A DNA stretch of 64,000 bases, from NCBI GenBank assembly GCA_021834785.1, contig JAKBRJ010000002.1, positions 1 through 64,000 on the forward strand, written 5' to 3'. Source of the DNA: Microcaldota archaeon (GTDB taxonomy: Archaea > Micrarchaeota > Micrarchaeia > Micrarchaeales > Micrarchaeaceae). The notes under the pieces were generated by a model. The model ran no database searches. It saw nothing but the letters and a program-made list of their open reading frames with translations, and was not told the DNA's origin. Positions 45,281 to 54,269 of this stretch are shown here, piece by piece. The translations under genes were made by a program, and so were the position numbers. The first letter of the stretch is position 1; every line of letters begins with the position of its first letter.

Positions 45281-46471
45281 ATGCCATCCGGCAGGGGATA
45301 TGGGCATGTCAAGCCCAAACATGGAAGTGGCAAAACTAAAATCACCCATCCAAAAAATAAAACCCGGAATAGGCATGCGTATTCTAGAACCAAACCTGCT
45401 ATGGCAAAAAAACGCACGAAAAATGCCAAACGCCATGCGGGCATACGTTTGCATAAAGCTTTACGCACGGGAGATCTGCAAGAGAAGAAAACAACCAAGC
45501 GCATGCATTCAAATCAAGATGCGCATGCCATCGTTCCAAAATCCATAAACGAGGCCCTTATCCTGGACATACTCGGAAACCGCGATTCTGGAACCACCAG
45601 CGGCGAAAGCGTGCTTCTTGCGCAGATTCTGTCAGGCTTTACTAAAAGCATGAGAAAACTTTCATACATGGCGGGCATATCCAACGGCATGTTCTTATAC
45701 CGGATCAATAAACTGCAGAAACGTTACGCATGGTATCAGGATTCAGTAAAGGACCTATCAGAATTCTTCGAGAAAGCAGGATATATGGCATCGAGCTATG
45801 ACATTTTTCCAGACAAGGTAGTCATAAAGCTTTACGGTGCGGGCCCAGACCTCGGGGGAAATATGCACGTTTTCGAATCCGGCGTAATATCCGGATTCCT
45901 TACTGCAGCTATCGGGCATTATGTCCCGGTCAGCGAGGAGGAATGCGGGCACGCGGGCGCCAGCTATTGCAGGTTCTCAACATCCAATTCCAAAGCTGCT
46001 TCAGATGTGAATAAGGACAACCTTCGCCATATAAACGCTCTTGCTAAATACATCTCAGATGGCAAGCCTACTGCAAAACCAGACACGTTTTCAAAGAGCT
46101 ATCTTAATCTTATATACCAGGTTATAATGGAAAGGGAATATCTTGATAATATGAAGGATTTGCTGGGCTACTTCGGGAAAACCATACTGCAGATGTCCAA
46201 TGCAAAGAAACCCAAGAAGCTGAAGGACGGCGGTCTGGCCGCATTGGCGCAGCAAAACATAAACCTATTAAACCTTGGCAAGTTAAATATTAAGAGCGCC
46301 AATGCGCTGGACGCTGAACTGATGTTCGATTCATCACAGTCCCGCAGCGAATTCGTGGAACTCGCAGTAGCCTTCCTAAGCGGGGTACTTGGAAAAGATA
46401 TGGCCTGTGACGCCAAGCTCAAGAGCGAAAATGATTTATACAGCATACGAATAAATAAAAAGAATAAGTGA
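45281..46471 (+). CDS. V4R-domain protein with long basic N-terminal tail
   Basis: About 396 residues. Residues 1-80 are Lys/Arg/His-rich and unstructured (PKHGSGKTKITHPKNK). A V4R-like domain at about 150-235 has FESGVISGFLTAAIGHYVPV and EEECGHAGASYCRF; the two Cys and spacing match V4R, a small-molecule-binding domain. The C-terminal part is helical. ATG 45281 follows GGTG at 5 nt. It lies 18 nt before secY, probably in one transcript. Function unknown. Confidence 0.65.
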   Translation: MPSGRGYGHVKPKHGSGKTKITHPKNKTRNRHAYSRTKPAMAKKRTKNAKRHAGIRLHKALRTGDLQEKKTTKRMHSNQDAHAIVPKSINEALILDILGNRDSGTTSGESVLLAQILSGFTKSMRKLSYMAGISNGMFLYRINKLQKRYAWYQDSVKDLSEFFEKAGYMASSYDIFPDKVVIKLYGAGPDLGGNMHVFESGVISGFLTAAIGHYVPVSEEECGHAGASYCRFSTSNSKAASDVNKDNLRHINALAKYISDGKPTAKPDTFSKSYLNLIYQVIMEREYLDNMKDLLGYFGKTILQMSNAKKPKKLKDGGLAALAQQNINLLNLGKLNIKSANALDAELMFDSSQSRSEFVELAVAFLSGVLGKDMACDAKLKSENDLYSIRINKKNK

Positions 46472-46489
46472 CAAATTCAAGTTGATCCT

Positions 46490-47941
46490 ATGGCTTTGGA
46501 ATTCATGGACAAGATAGCCCCATACATACCGTCAATAAAAGGTCCAGCTAAGCCTCTCTCTTTAAGGGAGAAGATGTACTGGACGGCAGGCATACTTACG
46601 GTATATTTCTTGCTCTATAACATATATGCGATAGGCGTTAATCCTACCGCAGTTACGCAGCCGCTGCTGCAGCTTATAAGCATAATATTTGCGGCGAAGG
46701 TCGGCAGCCTCATCACCGTAGGCATAGGTCCGATAGTATTGTCTAGCATAATATTGCAGCTCGTATCTGGGTCAGGCATAATAAAGATAGACCTTAATGA
46801 CATAACCAACAAATCGAGATGGCAGGCAATGCAGAAGCTCTTCGCCATATCAATAGCAGTAATAGAATCATTGATATTCGTCATAAGCGGATATGTGCCG
46901 GTAGCATCACCGTCGGTCATAGGATACGTCGTGCTGCAGATGGCAATCGGCGCCATAATAATAATATTCCTCGACGAAATAATGACAAAATACGGGATAA
47001 CATCAGGTATAAATATATTCATAGCTGCTGGTGTTTCTTATGCGATAGTAGCAGGAACATTCAGCATACTGATACCAGAGGCTATAGCTGCCATTCAGGC
47101 CGGCGGTGCAGCTGCACCTGCAAACGCGCTGATGGCATTTGGCCCGCTCTTCTTTGCGGTAATAATATTCTTAGTGAGCATATATGCGTATGAAATGAAA
47201 GTGGAACTTCCCCTAAGCTTTGAGCAATTGCGGGGCATTGGGGGTCGGCTTCCAATTCCATTTTTGTACGTAAGCGTACTCCCAGTCATACTTGCATCAT
47301 CGCTAGAGCTCAGCCTCACGGTATGGTTTAGATTCCTTGCAGGGGTCCATGGCACATTTGCCGGCCTTGCGAAGTTCATAGCATTTTACCAGCCAGTGGG
47401 AGGCTCATTGCAATTGAGCGGTGGATTGGCATACCTTATATCCCCCACATTTCCATTGCCGTATGCAGCACCGTATGGAATAGGCGGATATGGTGCATAT
47501 TTCGGCTATTTGCTGACCCATACAAGTGAGCTCTTTCTACCATGGGGCGGGATGCTGTTGATTCCAGAGTGGATACATGTCCTAGTATATATAGGCGTGC
47601 TTCTTGTGCTTTGCGTGATATTCGGGAAGTTCTGGATAGAAATGACCGGGCAGAGTCCAAAACATCTTGCAGAGCAACTTGGCACAACAGGATGGCAGAT
47701 ACCTGGCTTCAGAAGAGACCCAAGGATTATAGAAAACGTGCTCAACAAATACATACCAAATGTTACTGTATTGGGCAGCCTGTTCGTAGGATTCCTTGCA
47801 GCCATAGCAACGCTCACGGGCGCCATAGGCACAGGCATGGGGATACTTCTTACGGTCGGTATAATCTACATGGTATACCAGCAGCTGCTGCAAGAAAACC
47901 TATACGAAACATATCCGATACTTGAGAAGATCACGAAATAG
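46490..47941 (+). CDS. secY: Preprotein translocase subunit SecY
   Basis: About 483 residues, ten membrane helices. Starts with the archaeal N-terminal PYIPSIKGPAKPLSLREKMYW; TM2-TM3 region has GIGPIVLSSIILQLVSGSG and the loop IDLNDITNKSRW. The late cytoplasmic loop and TM10 (GTGMGILLTVGIIYMVYQQ) are present. It forms the protein channel with SecE and Sec61beta, neither of which is seen nearby. Confidence 0.96.
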   Translation: MALEFMDKIAPYIPSIKGPAKPLSLREKMYWTAGILTVYFLLYNIYAIGVNPTAVTQPLLQLISIIFAAKVGSLITVGIGPIVLSSIILQLVSGSGIIKIDLNDITNKSRWQAMQKLFAISIAVIESLIFVISGYVPVASPSVIGYVVLQMAIGAIIIIFLDEIMTKYGITSGINIFIAAGVSYAIVAGTFSILIPEAIAAIQAGGAAAPANALMAFGPLFFAVIIFLVSIYAYEMKVELPLSFEQLRGIGGRLPIPFLYVSVLPVILASSLELSLTVWFRFLAGVHGTFAGLAKFIAFYQPVGGSLQLSGGLAYLISPTFPLPYAAPYGIGGYGAYFGYLLTHTSELFLPWGGMLLIPEWIHVLVYIGVLLVLCVIFGKFWIEMTGQSPKHLAEQLGTTGWQIPGFRRDPRIIENVLNKYIPNVTVLGSLFVGFLAAIATLTGAIGTGMGILLTVGIIYMVYQQLLQENLYETYPILEKITK

Positions 47942-48042
47942 GCAGAAATTTTTGCCCCTTTCGTTTCTTCCTCGTCTAAAAGATGCACCAGAAACTCCAA
48001 CATTTAAATATTCTGAGGGGGTATAATTACCAACGAGAGAAA

Positions 48043-48162
48043 ATGACGATTGCGGTTTTGCCCCTGACGATTGCGATTGTGCTGTTTGCCCTGTGGGGTT
48101 ATGTAGTGTACCGCTGGTGGGTGAAGCCGCTCCGCCAAACGCTGCAACAGAAACAGAAATAG
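48043..48162 (+). CDS. 39-residue single-pass membrane protein (possible)
   Basis: Reading frame MTIAVLPLTIAIVLFALWG then a basic tail ending QQKQK. One helix followed by Arg/Lys/Trp gives a normal membrane topology, with a TATA-like CATTTAAATATT about 37 nt before the ATG. Against it: codons (ATT, CTG, GCG) differ from neighbours, the first part is a tandem 21-nt repeat, and an open antisense frame (47900-48241 minus) covers the same DNA. One of the two may be real. Confidence 0.3.
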   Translation: MTIAVLPLTIAIVLFALWGYVVYRWWVKPLRQTLQQKQK

Positions 48163-48302
48163 TTGCATCGAATGCACCAAAGCTGAGGCCCATTTTCACA
48201 GCATTAAGCCCTGCTGCTTTTGCTACGTTGATTGCACTCATTCCTTCTGGGAGCGTCGCACTGAATATACTTCCAAAATCTGCGCCGAGCGAACCTGCAA
48301 AA

Positions 48303-49337
48303 TCAATTCAATATTGATATGTTTGAGACTACGCCATAGCTCTGTAATGGCCGGCCCGATAGTCTGAAATCGCCTACTGCTACAAATTCGCCGCTAGTAG
48401 AAGTGTCTGCCACCACGCGCAACGTTAAGTTTTTGCCAATCAAAGTTCCTATTGGTATAGTCACATTTCTGAATGTATATGATCCGCTGGCGCCAAACGC
48501 GCTTTCGTTGAACGTATTGTAATGCGCTATTATCTCAGGTATTCCATTTTCAAGAATCTCTACATAAATCAAATTGTTTTCGGGGCTTATGGTCTGGAAA
48601 TCAATGAAATGTTCGGACGCATAAAACGGGCTTGAAGTCAGATTTCCTGCAGCATTCGAGGACCCACAGTTGTATGTAGAAGCAAAATACGTGCCGTTGT
48701 ATCCTGTCCACGGCCCTCCAGCAGTGCAGTTGTGTATATCTGCATAGCTGGCATTTATGGGTCTGCTGTCAAAGCCTTTGCCTGTAAGGTTCCAGCCAAT
48801 ATAAGTGCCGCTTGCGAATTTGCCACTATATATATTTTTGTATACGGCATTCTTTGGAGGCACAAGCGTAGTATTCAGGTTTATTATCGAATATTTATTG
48901 TTGCATGATCCTCCTGCAAAACCTCTATGCATTGTTATCTTATAAGTTTGTGCAGGCATTGAAAAGTTGCTGAATAATGCTATGCAGCCATAGTTTATGC
49001 TTTGGTTAAGGTATGTTACGTTATTCGCACCTATAATCGTGAAATTGGTATAGTTGCTGTTGCCGTTTGCAAGCCATATGCCTAATGCTCCTCCTCCCCA
49101 CATGCATGTTCCAGTATACGTTTTGTTGAACAGAGCAGACAATATGGAGAAGTTATTGCAGCTCGCAGAATATATTATCGTCGTGGTAGGTGCAGTGGTT
49201 GTCGCAGTAGTGGCAATAGGGGATATTGTCGTAGAAGCAGGCAGCGGGTGCAATATAAAATTATATCCAGTAATCAGATATCCTAGTATCGCTATCACTA
49301 TAATCATTATTGCCCACACTAAAAATCCTTTGTGCAT
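48303..49337 (-). CDS. Anchored surface protein with Thr-rich stalk
   Basis: About 344 residues. An N-terminal helix, then a stalk of repeated Thr, Pro and Ala (ATTATTTAPTTTII), then an outside domain with Cys pairs and sequons. The end resembles a beta-sandwich (SYTFRNVTIPIGTLIGKN). No known family recognised. A separate frame stays open for about 400 nt after its stop. Confidence 0.65.
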   Translation of the reverse strand: MHKGFLVWAIMIIVIAILGYLITGYNFILHPLPASTTISPIATTATTTAPTTTIIYSASCNNFSILSALFNKTYTGTCMWGGGALGIWLANGNSNYTNFTIIGANNVTYLNQSINYGCIALFSNFSMPAQTYKITMHRGFAGGSCNNKYSIINLNTTLVPPKNAVYKNIYSGKFASGTYIGWNLTGKGFDSRPINASYADIHNCTAGGPWTGYNGTYFASTYNCGSSNAAGNLTSSPFYASEHFIDFQTISPENNLIYVEILENGIPEIIAHYNTFNESAFGASGSYTFRNVTIPIGTLIGKNLTLRVVADTSTSGEFVAVGDFRLSGRPLQSYGVVSNISILN

Positions 49338-49432
49338 AATACAACCACTTTATGTATAGGTATTTATTTATATAGTATAAATATTTTCTTATTCAGATAC
49401 TAGAGCTTATAATGCTTGATTAAGGTGTAATT

Positions 49433-49546
49433 TTGGGAAGCATACCTAGAAAGTGGAAGAAAAAAGGAAGAATGCGCTGGAAATGGCTCAAGAAAAGGCG
49501 AAAGCGCCTTAAGAGAGCGCAGAAGAGGAGAGTAGGGGAGCTGTAG
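49433..49546 (+). CDS. rpl41e: Ribosomal protein eL41
   Basis: 37 residues from TTG 49433 or 24 from ATG 49472. The core [20 protein letters not shown] matches eL41 (typically about 25 residues, e.g. a W+K+R motif followed by alternating Lys/Arg). TTG follows GGTG at 5 nt, the usual spacing; ATG 49472 gives the family length. It binds between the subunits in archaea and eukaryotes. Confidence 0.82.
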   Translation: MGSIPRKWKKKGRMRWKWLKKRRKRLKRAQKRRVGEL

Positions 49547-49859
49547 CTTCTTCCTGCTATCTGCATCTTTTTTGCAGTTGTTTATTGCAAAGGCCTAGCT
49601 TTGCCTCGGTCCCGCTGCAGCAGGCATTAATATTTCCCCTTGCTGGCGAGCCATACTGCATTAAATATGGTATGATTGGGCGCCATAGGCATTAACGCAA
49701 TTGCAGTCAAACTAACGATGTCTTCATGAACCTAAAAGTCCTTATGCCATTGCCTCATCTCAACGCTATTTGGTCGGCCAGTTATGTAATAAATCCGGGC
49801 TTTATGCACATGAAAAAGTTTTTAGTTATGCATACTCATTTATCCTAGCTAGTGTTCGC
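49547..49859 (+). other. Intergenic region without a gene
   Basis: About 310 nt. A weak TATA-like ATTAAATATGG near 49662 and a short inverted repeat CATAC/GTATG surround it. Two short frames start here but lack start signals. No structured RNA is seen by eye. Confidence 0.4.
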
Positions 49860-51032
49860 ATGTCAAGCTTGAGATCTGATTTGGAGAAAGAAGGTTTTTC
49901 ACTTCCTGAATTGTCAAGGAGCAATCTTGAAATTGCAAAGGAAGTCGCAGAAGGCGGAGGAAGCCTTATAGGCAAACACAAAACGAAGCGTTTCTTCCTT
50001 GTCATAGACGGTTTAGGATACGACCTCCTTAATATGGCTATGAATAAAAGCCCAGTGTTATCAAAGGCTTTTTCCGATGCAAAAATAGAAAAAATAAAGA
50101 CAATGTTTCCTTCGTTTACGCCATCGGTAATGACAAGCATAGACAGTGGGTTGACAATAGCCGAGCACGGCATTGTCGGAAGCCCAATACCTATGAAAGA
50201 ATATGGAAATATGCTGGATGTATTTAATATACCTTGGGGTCCGAGCCTAGACGAAGCATTGGGGAAAACAGACAAATATCCCATATTTCCTGAGATGCAT
50301 ACATTAATAAAAATGTCCAGGCACAAAGGGTTCCTTTACCTGCAACATGAAAACATATTGAACAAGGGGAGGAATCTGAATGCATTGGATAAAATCAACT
50401 ACAGCAAATATATATCGATGGATGACATGATAATACAGGTATTGAAAGCGATAAAGTCGAATTCTAAAGAAACTATATATGCATACATTGATTATGTGGA
50501 TCATGCACAGCATGTATATACAAAAAGCACATACGACGGTTTGGAGATTACTAGATATGCCCTTGAGCGCTTGGCGGAAAAACTGATTCCTGCGCTTAAG
50601 CAAAGGGGATGGGAGACTGTAATCACATCGGATCATGGCCAAGGATCATTCAATGAAAAAGATTTAAGAAAGATATCGCCGCAGAGCAAAGTGCTGGAAA
50701 ACCTTACCACATATCCATGGGGAACCCACAGATCAATGTTCTTTAATGTGGTTGATGGAAAAAGCAAGCTCTTTGAAGACGAATTTCAAAGGAGTTATGG
50801 GAAGAGTGCATATCTTGCTGATTCAGACGAAGCAATAAGGTCTGGAATGTTCGGAAAACCAAAAGTCAGCAATTGGTTGCGATACCGATTTGGAACGCAC
50901 ATAGCAATAGCGAAGGGCAGCAGCTTCCTTTACTACAAATACCCTGACAAGAAGGACTACGAGAAAAAAATATTCGGCCATCATGGCGGAATGTCCAAAG
51001 ACGAAATGGAGATACCGCTTGTGATTGTATAA
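49860..51032 (+). CDS. Alkaline phosphatase superfamily phosphodiesterase
   Basis: About 390 residues, type I phosphodiesterase/nucleotide pyrophosphatase family. FFLVIDGLGYD (metal Asp), MFPSFTPSVMTSIDSGL (Thr nucleophile), DYVDHAQHVY (Asp, His), TSDHGQGSF and GHHGGMS (His). It may cleave phosphodiesters or nucleotides; location (cytosolic) is inferred from the lack of signal sequence. ATG 49860 is preferred to the 49770 frame start. Confidence 0.85.
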   Translation: MSSLRSDLEKEGFSLPELSRSNLEIAKEVAEGGGSLIGKHKTKRFFLVIDGLGYDLLNMAMNKSPVLSKAFSDAKIEKIKTMFPSFTPSVMTSIDSGLTIAEHGIVGSPIPMKEYGNMLDVFNIPWGPSLDEALGKTDKYPIFPEMHTLIKMSRHKGFLYLQHENILNKGRNLNALDKINYSKYISMDDMIIQVLKAIKSNSKETIYAYIDYVDHAQHVYTKSTYDGLEITRYALERLAEKLIPALKQRGWETVITSDHGQGSFNEKDLRKISPQSKVLENLTTYPWGTHRSMFFNVVDGKSKLFEDEFQRSYGKSAYLADSDEAIRSGMFGKPKVSNWLRYRFGTHIAIAKGSSFLYYKYPDKKDYEKKIFGHHGGMSKDEMEIPLVIV

Positions 51033-51041
51033 GCCAAAGGG

Positions 51042-51800
51042 TTATGGCTTTAAAATCAGATTTATGGGCGCATGGTCAGATCCCTCTACGCTATCCATTA
51101 TGCCAGAATCCGAAATTCTACTTATAATGTCGTTCGTAACTAAGAAATAATCTATCCGCCACCCTATATTTTTCTTCCTTGCGCTGAATCTATACGACCA
51201 CCAGGAATATTTTACATCATCTTTGTGAAAATATCTGTAGGCGTCTATGAATCCATGAGACAAGAATGAAGTCATCCAATCTCTTTCTGCCTTTGTAAAT
51301 CCTGCGTTATTCGAATTCTCTTTGGGTCTTGCTATATCTATATCTGCGTGTGCAACATTCATGTCGCCGCATACGACAAGAGGCTTTTGCTCCTTCAACT
51401 TATCCGTATAGCTCATGAATGCGGCGTCAAAACCAAGTTTATAGTCCAGTCTTTTCAAGTCCCTCTGCGAATTCGGGAAATAGGTGTTTATAAAATAGAA
51501 ATTCTTAAACTCAAGGGTCTGAACCCTGCCCTCGTGGTCGAATTCCTTTATGCCTATGCCATTTAATACTGAAAGCGGTTTTTCCTTTGTTAAAACCATG
51601 GTGCCGCTATACCCTTTCTTCACTGCCGGGTTTATGTATTGCGTGTATCTGAGCTTCTGGAGTTCAATGTGCTGTATGCTTTCAGATGACTTGATCTCTT
51701 GCAGCGCAAGTAGGTCGGGGGATTCTTTCTCGATGAACCCAACAAGTCCTTTCTTCACTGCCGCTCTTACGCCGTTGACGTTCCATGATATTATCTTCAT
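51042..51800 (-). CDS. xthA: Exodeoxyribonuclease III / AP endonuclease
   Basis: About 252 residues. MKIISWNVNGVRAAVKKGL, LLALQEIKSS (metal Glu), CGDMNVAHADID, WWSYRFSARKKNIGWRIDY and GSDHAPINL motifs define the Xth/APE family. It cleaves DNA at abasic sites in base excision repair, and pairs functionally with endonuclease III at 60 kb. Complete. Confidence 0.95.
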   Translation of the reverse strand: MKIISWNVNGVRAAVKKGLVGFIEKESPDLLALQEIKSSESIQHIELQKLRYTQYINPAVKKGYSGTMVLTKEKPLSVLNGIGIKEFDHEGRVQTLEFKNFYFINTYFPNSQRDLKRLDYKLGFDAAFMSYTDKLKEQKPLVVCGDMNVAHADIDIARPKENSNNAGFTKAERDWMTSFLSHGFIDAYRYFHKDDVKYSWWSYRFSARKKNIGWRIDYFLVTNDIISRISDSGIMDSVEGSDHAPINLILKP

Positions 51801-51823
51801 TGATTATATTTAGTTGCAAACAC

Positions 51824-52551
51824 TTATATCACTTGATAAAACCAGCCGAATATCGCCGCTTTGCACTTTACTTTTGGTGCAGTAAAGCTCACGTTAAAGA
51901 AGTCAAGCGCCTTCTTATCGTAACAGTACCCGCTGTCCATGCCTGCCTCCAAGCTGTCTATCTGTTTGCCCGATATGCGGTATATTAAATTCATTGACGG
52001 TACATATAATGTTCCGTTATGTGCGGTGTAGCTTAGGCCTCCCATGTTTGCGGTGAATTTGGACCCATTGGCAGCAATGTAAGTTGTATAACGGTGGTCG
52101 CCATTTGCTATTCCTTCAATTATGTTATAAACATCTGTGTTGTTCGGATTCCTAAATATTAAGATGACGGGGCATGAAAACACACCTATGCCTGTATTAT
52201 ATCCAGATATTGTGGTGGTCTGATTTGTTTGCACAGCCCTAAAGCTAAAGTGCACTATAACAAAAGGCATTATCCCAATGATTGCTATTGCCGAAATTCC
52301 TATTGCATATCCATTTGCCTTGCCCTCTTTTTTATCCTCGCCCGCGCGCCTTTCTGCAGCTTTGTAATATTTTATCCTTTTGAAATGGCTATTATACTCC
52401 TGTTCTACCCTGCCAATGCCAATCGGCTCTGATATATGCTGGCTTACCGTCGACTTTGCAAGTCCCAACACTCGCCCATCTCTGTAACCGTCATCTTTTT
52501 CTCTTTAAGCAGTTTCAATATCCTATTTTTAGTTTCAAGGGTTTTACCCCT
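51824..52551 (-). pseudogene. Frameshifted helix-turn-helix membrane protein
   Basis: A complete HTH would read RILKLLKEKKMTVTEMGE then LGLAKSTVSQHISEP, but these lie in two frames: a one-base deletion lies near 52466-52474. The N-terminal frame also has AGG (52549-52551), not ATG, at the place 5 nt after GGTG. The rest (51824-52471) is intact: membrane helix, then an outside domain with N-x-S/T sequons and two late Cys. So it is either a pseudogene of a membrane-bound regulator or an assembly error. Confidence 0.6.
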
Positions 52552-52749
52552 GGCTACACCTAACGATATATCCGAGTTTAAGGTTTATTAAGGATTCTTG
52601 ACCGTTAGGTTTTTGTTCGGTTTTTACGTGAAGAAGCATTGAAAGTTCTGATTTACCTATAAATCCTTTTCAATATATCCAAAATCTAGGGGCTAAGTAC
52701 GCAAAACAGAATTAATAAATATCTCCCCCATGATAAGAATTTGATTTCT

Positions 52750-53427
52750 ATGGAGAAGCAACTTGAAAACCAAGAAATACCATACTCTGCAAAGGCGTTT
52801 GCAAATTCATATAAGCGCGCCAAATATGTTTTCGGAAATCCAATAATGCTCTCATACGCAGATGCAGCAAGCAGCTTCTGTTGCAATCCTGAAGTGAAAA
52901 CAGACACATTGTCTTGCATGATACCGAACAGCAAGATGATAGGGGTAGACACTCAAAAGGCCAATCAAATGGGCTTCTATGTAGAAGAGGTGAGAAGCAG
53001 ATTCATAAAGTTCTATGACAAGATAAACTCCATAACCATTGAAATAGGCCTAAAGCACGAGCAGTACAGCATAGTAAACGAATCACTTAAGGGAATAATT
53101 GGCGAGAATGAAATAATTAGCAATCATTCATTTCTGGGCGTGAGTACGGACGAGCTTTTGTTTTATTCAAAGCTGATAACCGTAGACAATTCTAAAGTGC
53201 TTGTGCCTGCATACATCCATCAACTTTCAATGCTTTATTCATTATGGCTTTCTGAAACTGACGATGAGCGCGCTGACAAGTATGCCAACATGATAAAGCC
53301 AATCCTCTTGCATCATTTTCGCAATCCTGAAAAGTTATGGCGCCTTTCACACGATGCCTTAGCCAACGAAAGCCCTAGGTACGTAAATTCTATGTGCGTT
53401 GATTTAGAAAGAATGCTAAGGACATAA
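52750..53427 (+). CDS. Hypothetical soluble protein
   Basis: About 225 residues, unrecognised, mostly helical with Cys at about 45-46. TATA-like AATTAATAAAT near 52712 puts the transcript start next to TTG 52741 and ATG 52750; leaderless. Not obviously related to the neighbours. Confidence 0.65.
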   Translation: MEKQLENQEIPYSAKAFANSYKRAKYVFGNPIMLSYADAASSFCCNPEVKTDTLSCMIPNSKMIGVDTQKANQMGFYVEEVRSRFIKFYDKINSITIEIGLKHEQYSIVNESLKGIIGENEIISNHSFLGVSTDELLFYSKLITVDNSKVLVPAYIHQLSMLYSLWLSETDDERADKYANMIKPILLHHFRNPEKLWRLSHDALANESPRYVNSMCVDLERMLRT

Positions 53428-53594
53428 TGCCAAATCAAGCATAAGCCAAAGCCCAGATTGCCTAAAGAAGCCAGTATTGCTGGCCACATTGCGCCACGTC
53501 TGTCTATATTCAAAATCCATACATGGAATATGCAAGAAGCAGCTTTAATTCTAGTCATTCTACAAATAAAATTTAATGTTTTACTTCCAATAAT

Positions 53595-54227
53595 ATGCGT
53601 GGTAATATGAAAATAGCAATAATAGGGACAGGGAATGTAGGCAGAAGCTTAGGCGAGGCCCTATCGAAGGGCAACGAAGTGGTATACGGATCAAGGAAGC
53701 CCGAAGAGGCCAAAGCGAAACTTAATGGCGCAAATGTTGCAACGATAGAAGAGGCATCGAAAGGCGCAGAACTGATAATACTCGCAGTTCCGTATCATTC
53801 AGCAAAGGAAGCCATACATGAGATGAAGAACAATGAGAGAGATAAGATACTAATAGATGTATCGAATCCTATGGATGAGCATATGAGATGGGCGAAGGGC
53901 TTCAGTGAATCAGCGGCGGAAGAGATATCGAAGCACGCAAAAGGCGCAAAGGTCGTCAAGGCGTTCAATACAATATTTGCCGAAAATATGAAGACGGGTC
54001 AACTGGGCGCCGAAAAGCTTACTACTTTCATTGCTGGGGACGACGAGGGGGCAAAGGCAAAGGTCATGGAGCTTGCAAGAGGCATAGGCATGGAACCTGT
54101 CGACGTGGGCATGCTCGAAAAAGCGAGATACATAGAACCCGTAGGGATGCTCATGATAGAATTGGGATACGGGAAGAAAATGGGCACCGGCATAGGCATG
54201 AAACTTGTCGGTGGAAATCAAGCATGA
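53595..54227 (+). CDS. F420H2:NADP oxidoreductase-like Rossmann protein
   Basis: About 210 residues. MKIAIIGTGNVGRSLGEALS (GxGxxG), VVYGSRKPEEA, LAVPYHSAKEAI, DVSNPM and KAFNTI blocks match the COG2085/F420-dependent NADP reductase family; coenzyme F420 use is not certain because family members accept NADPH for other substrates. Leaderless start at 53595 is predicted from a TATA box; ATG 53607 is an alternative. Confidence 0.8.
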   Translation: MRGNMKIAIIGTGNVGRSLGEALSKGNEVVYGSRKPEEAKAKLNGANVATIEEASKGAELIILAVPYHSAKEAIHEMKNNERDKILIDVSNPMDEHMRWAKGFSESAAEEISKHAKGAKVVKAFNTIFAENMKTGQLGAEKLTTFIAGDDEGAKAKVMELARGIGMEPVDVGMLEKARYIEPVGMLMIELGYGKKMGTGIGMKLVGGNQA

Positions 54228-54238
54228 TTGGTAGTTAA

Positions 54239-54261
54239 GCGCAGGCACAATCCGCCTGCGC
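54239..54261. terminator. Bidirectional hairpin terminator
   Basis: GCGCAGGC and GCCTGCGC form an 8-bp stem with a 7-nt loop, between two convergent genes, followed by a T-rich stretch on the plus strand. Confidence 0.65.
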
Positions 54262-54269
54262 ATCTATTT

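Noticed and set aside
52560..52615. Inverted repeat CCTAACG/CGTTAGG as an attachment site or operator
   Set aside because: Only 7 bp with a 40-nt spacer, no second copy in the window.
53313..53558. Small minus-strand membrane-like frame
   Set aside because: It overlaps the 52750 gene by over 100 nt and lacks a well-placed promoter and SD.
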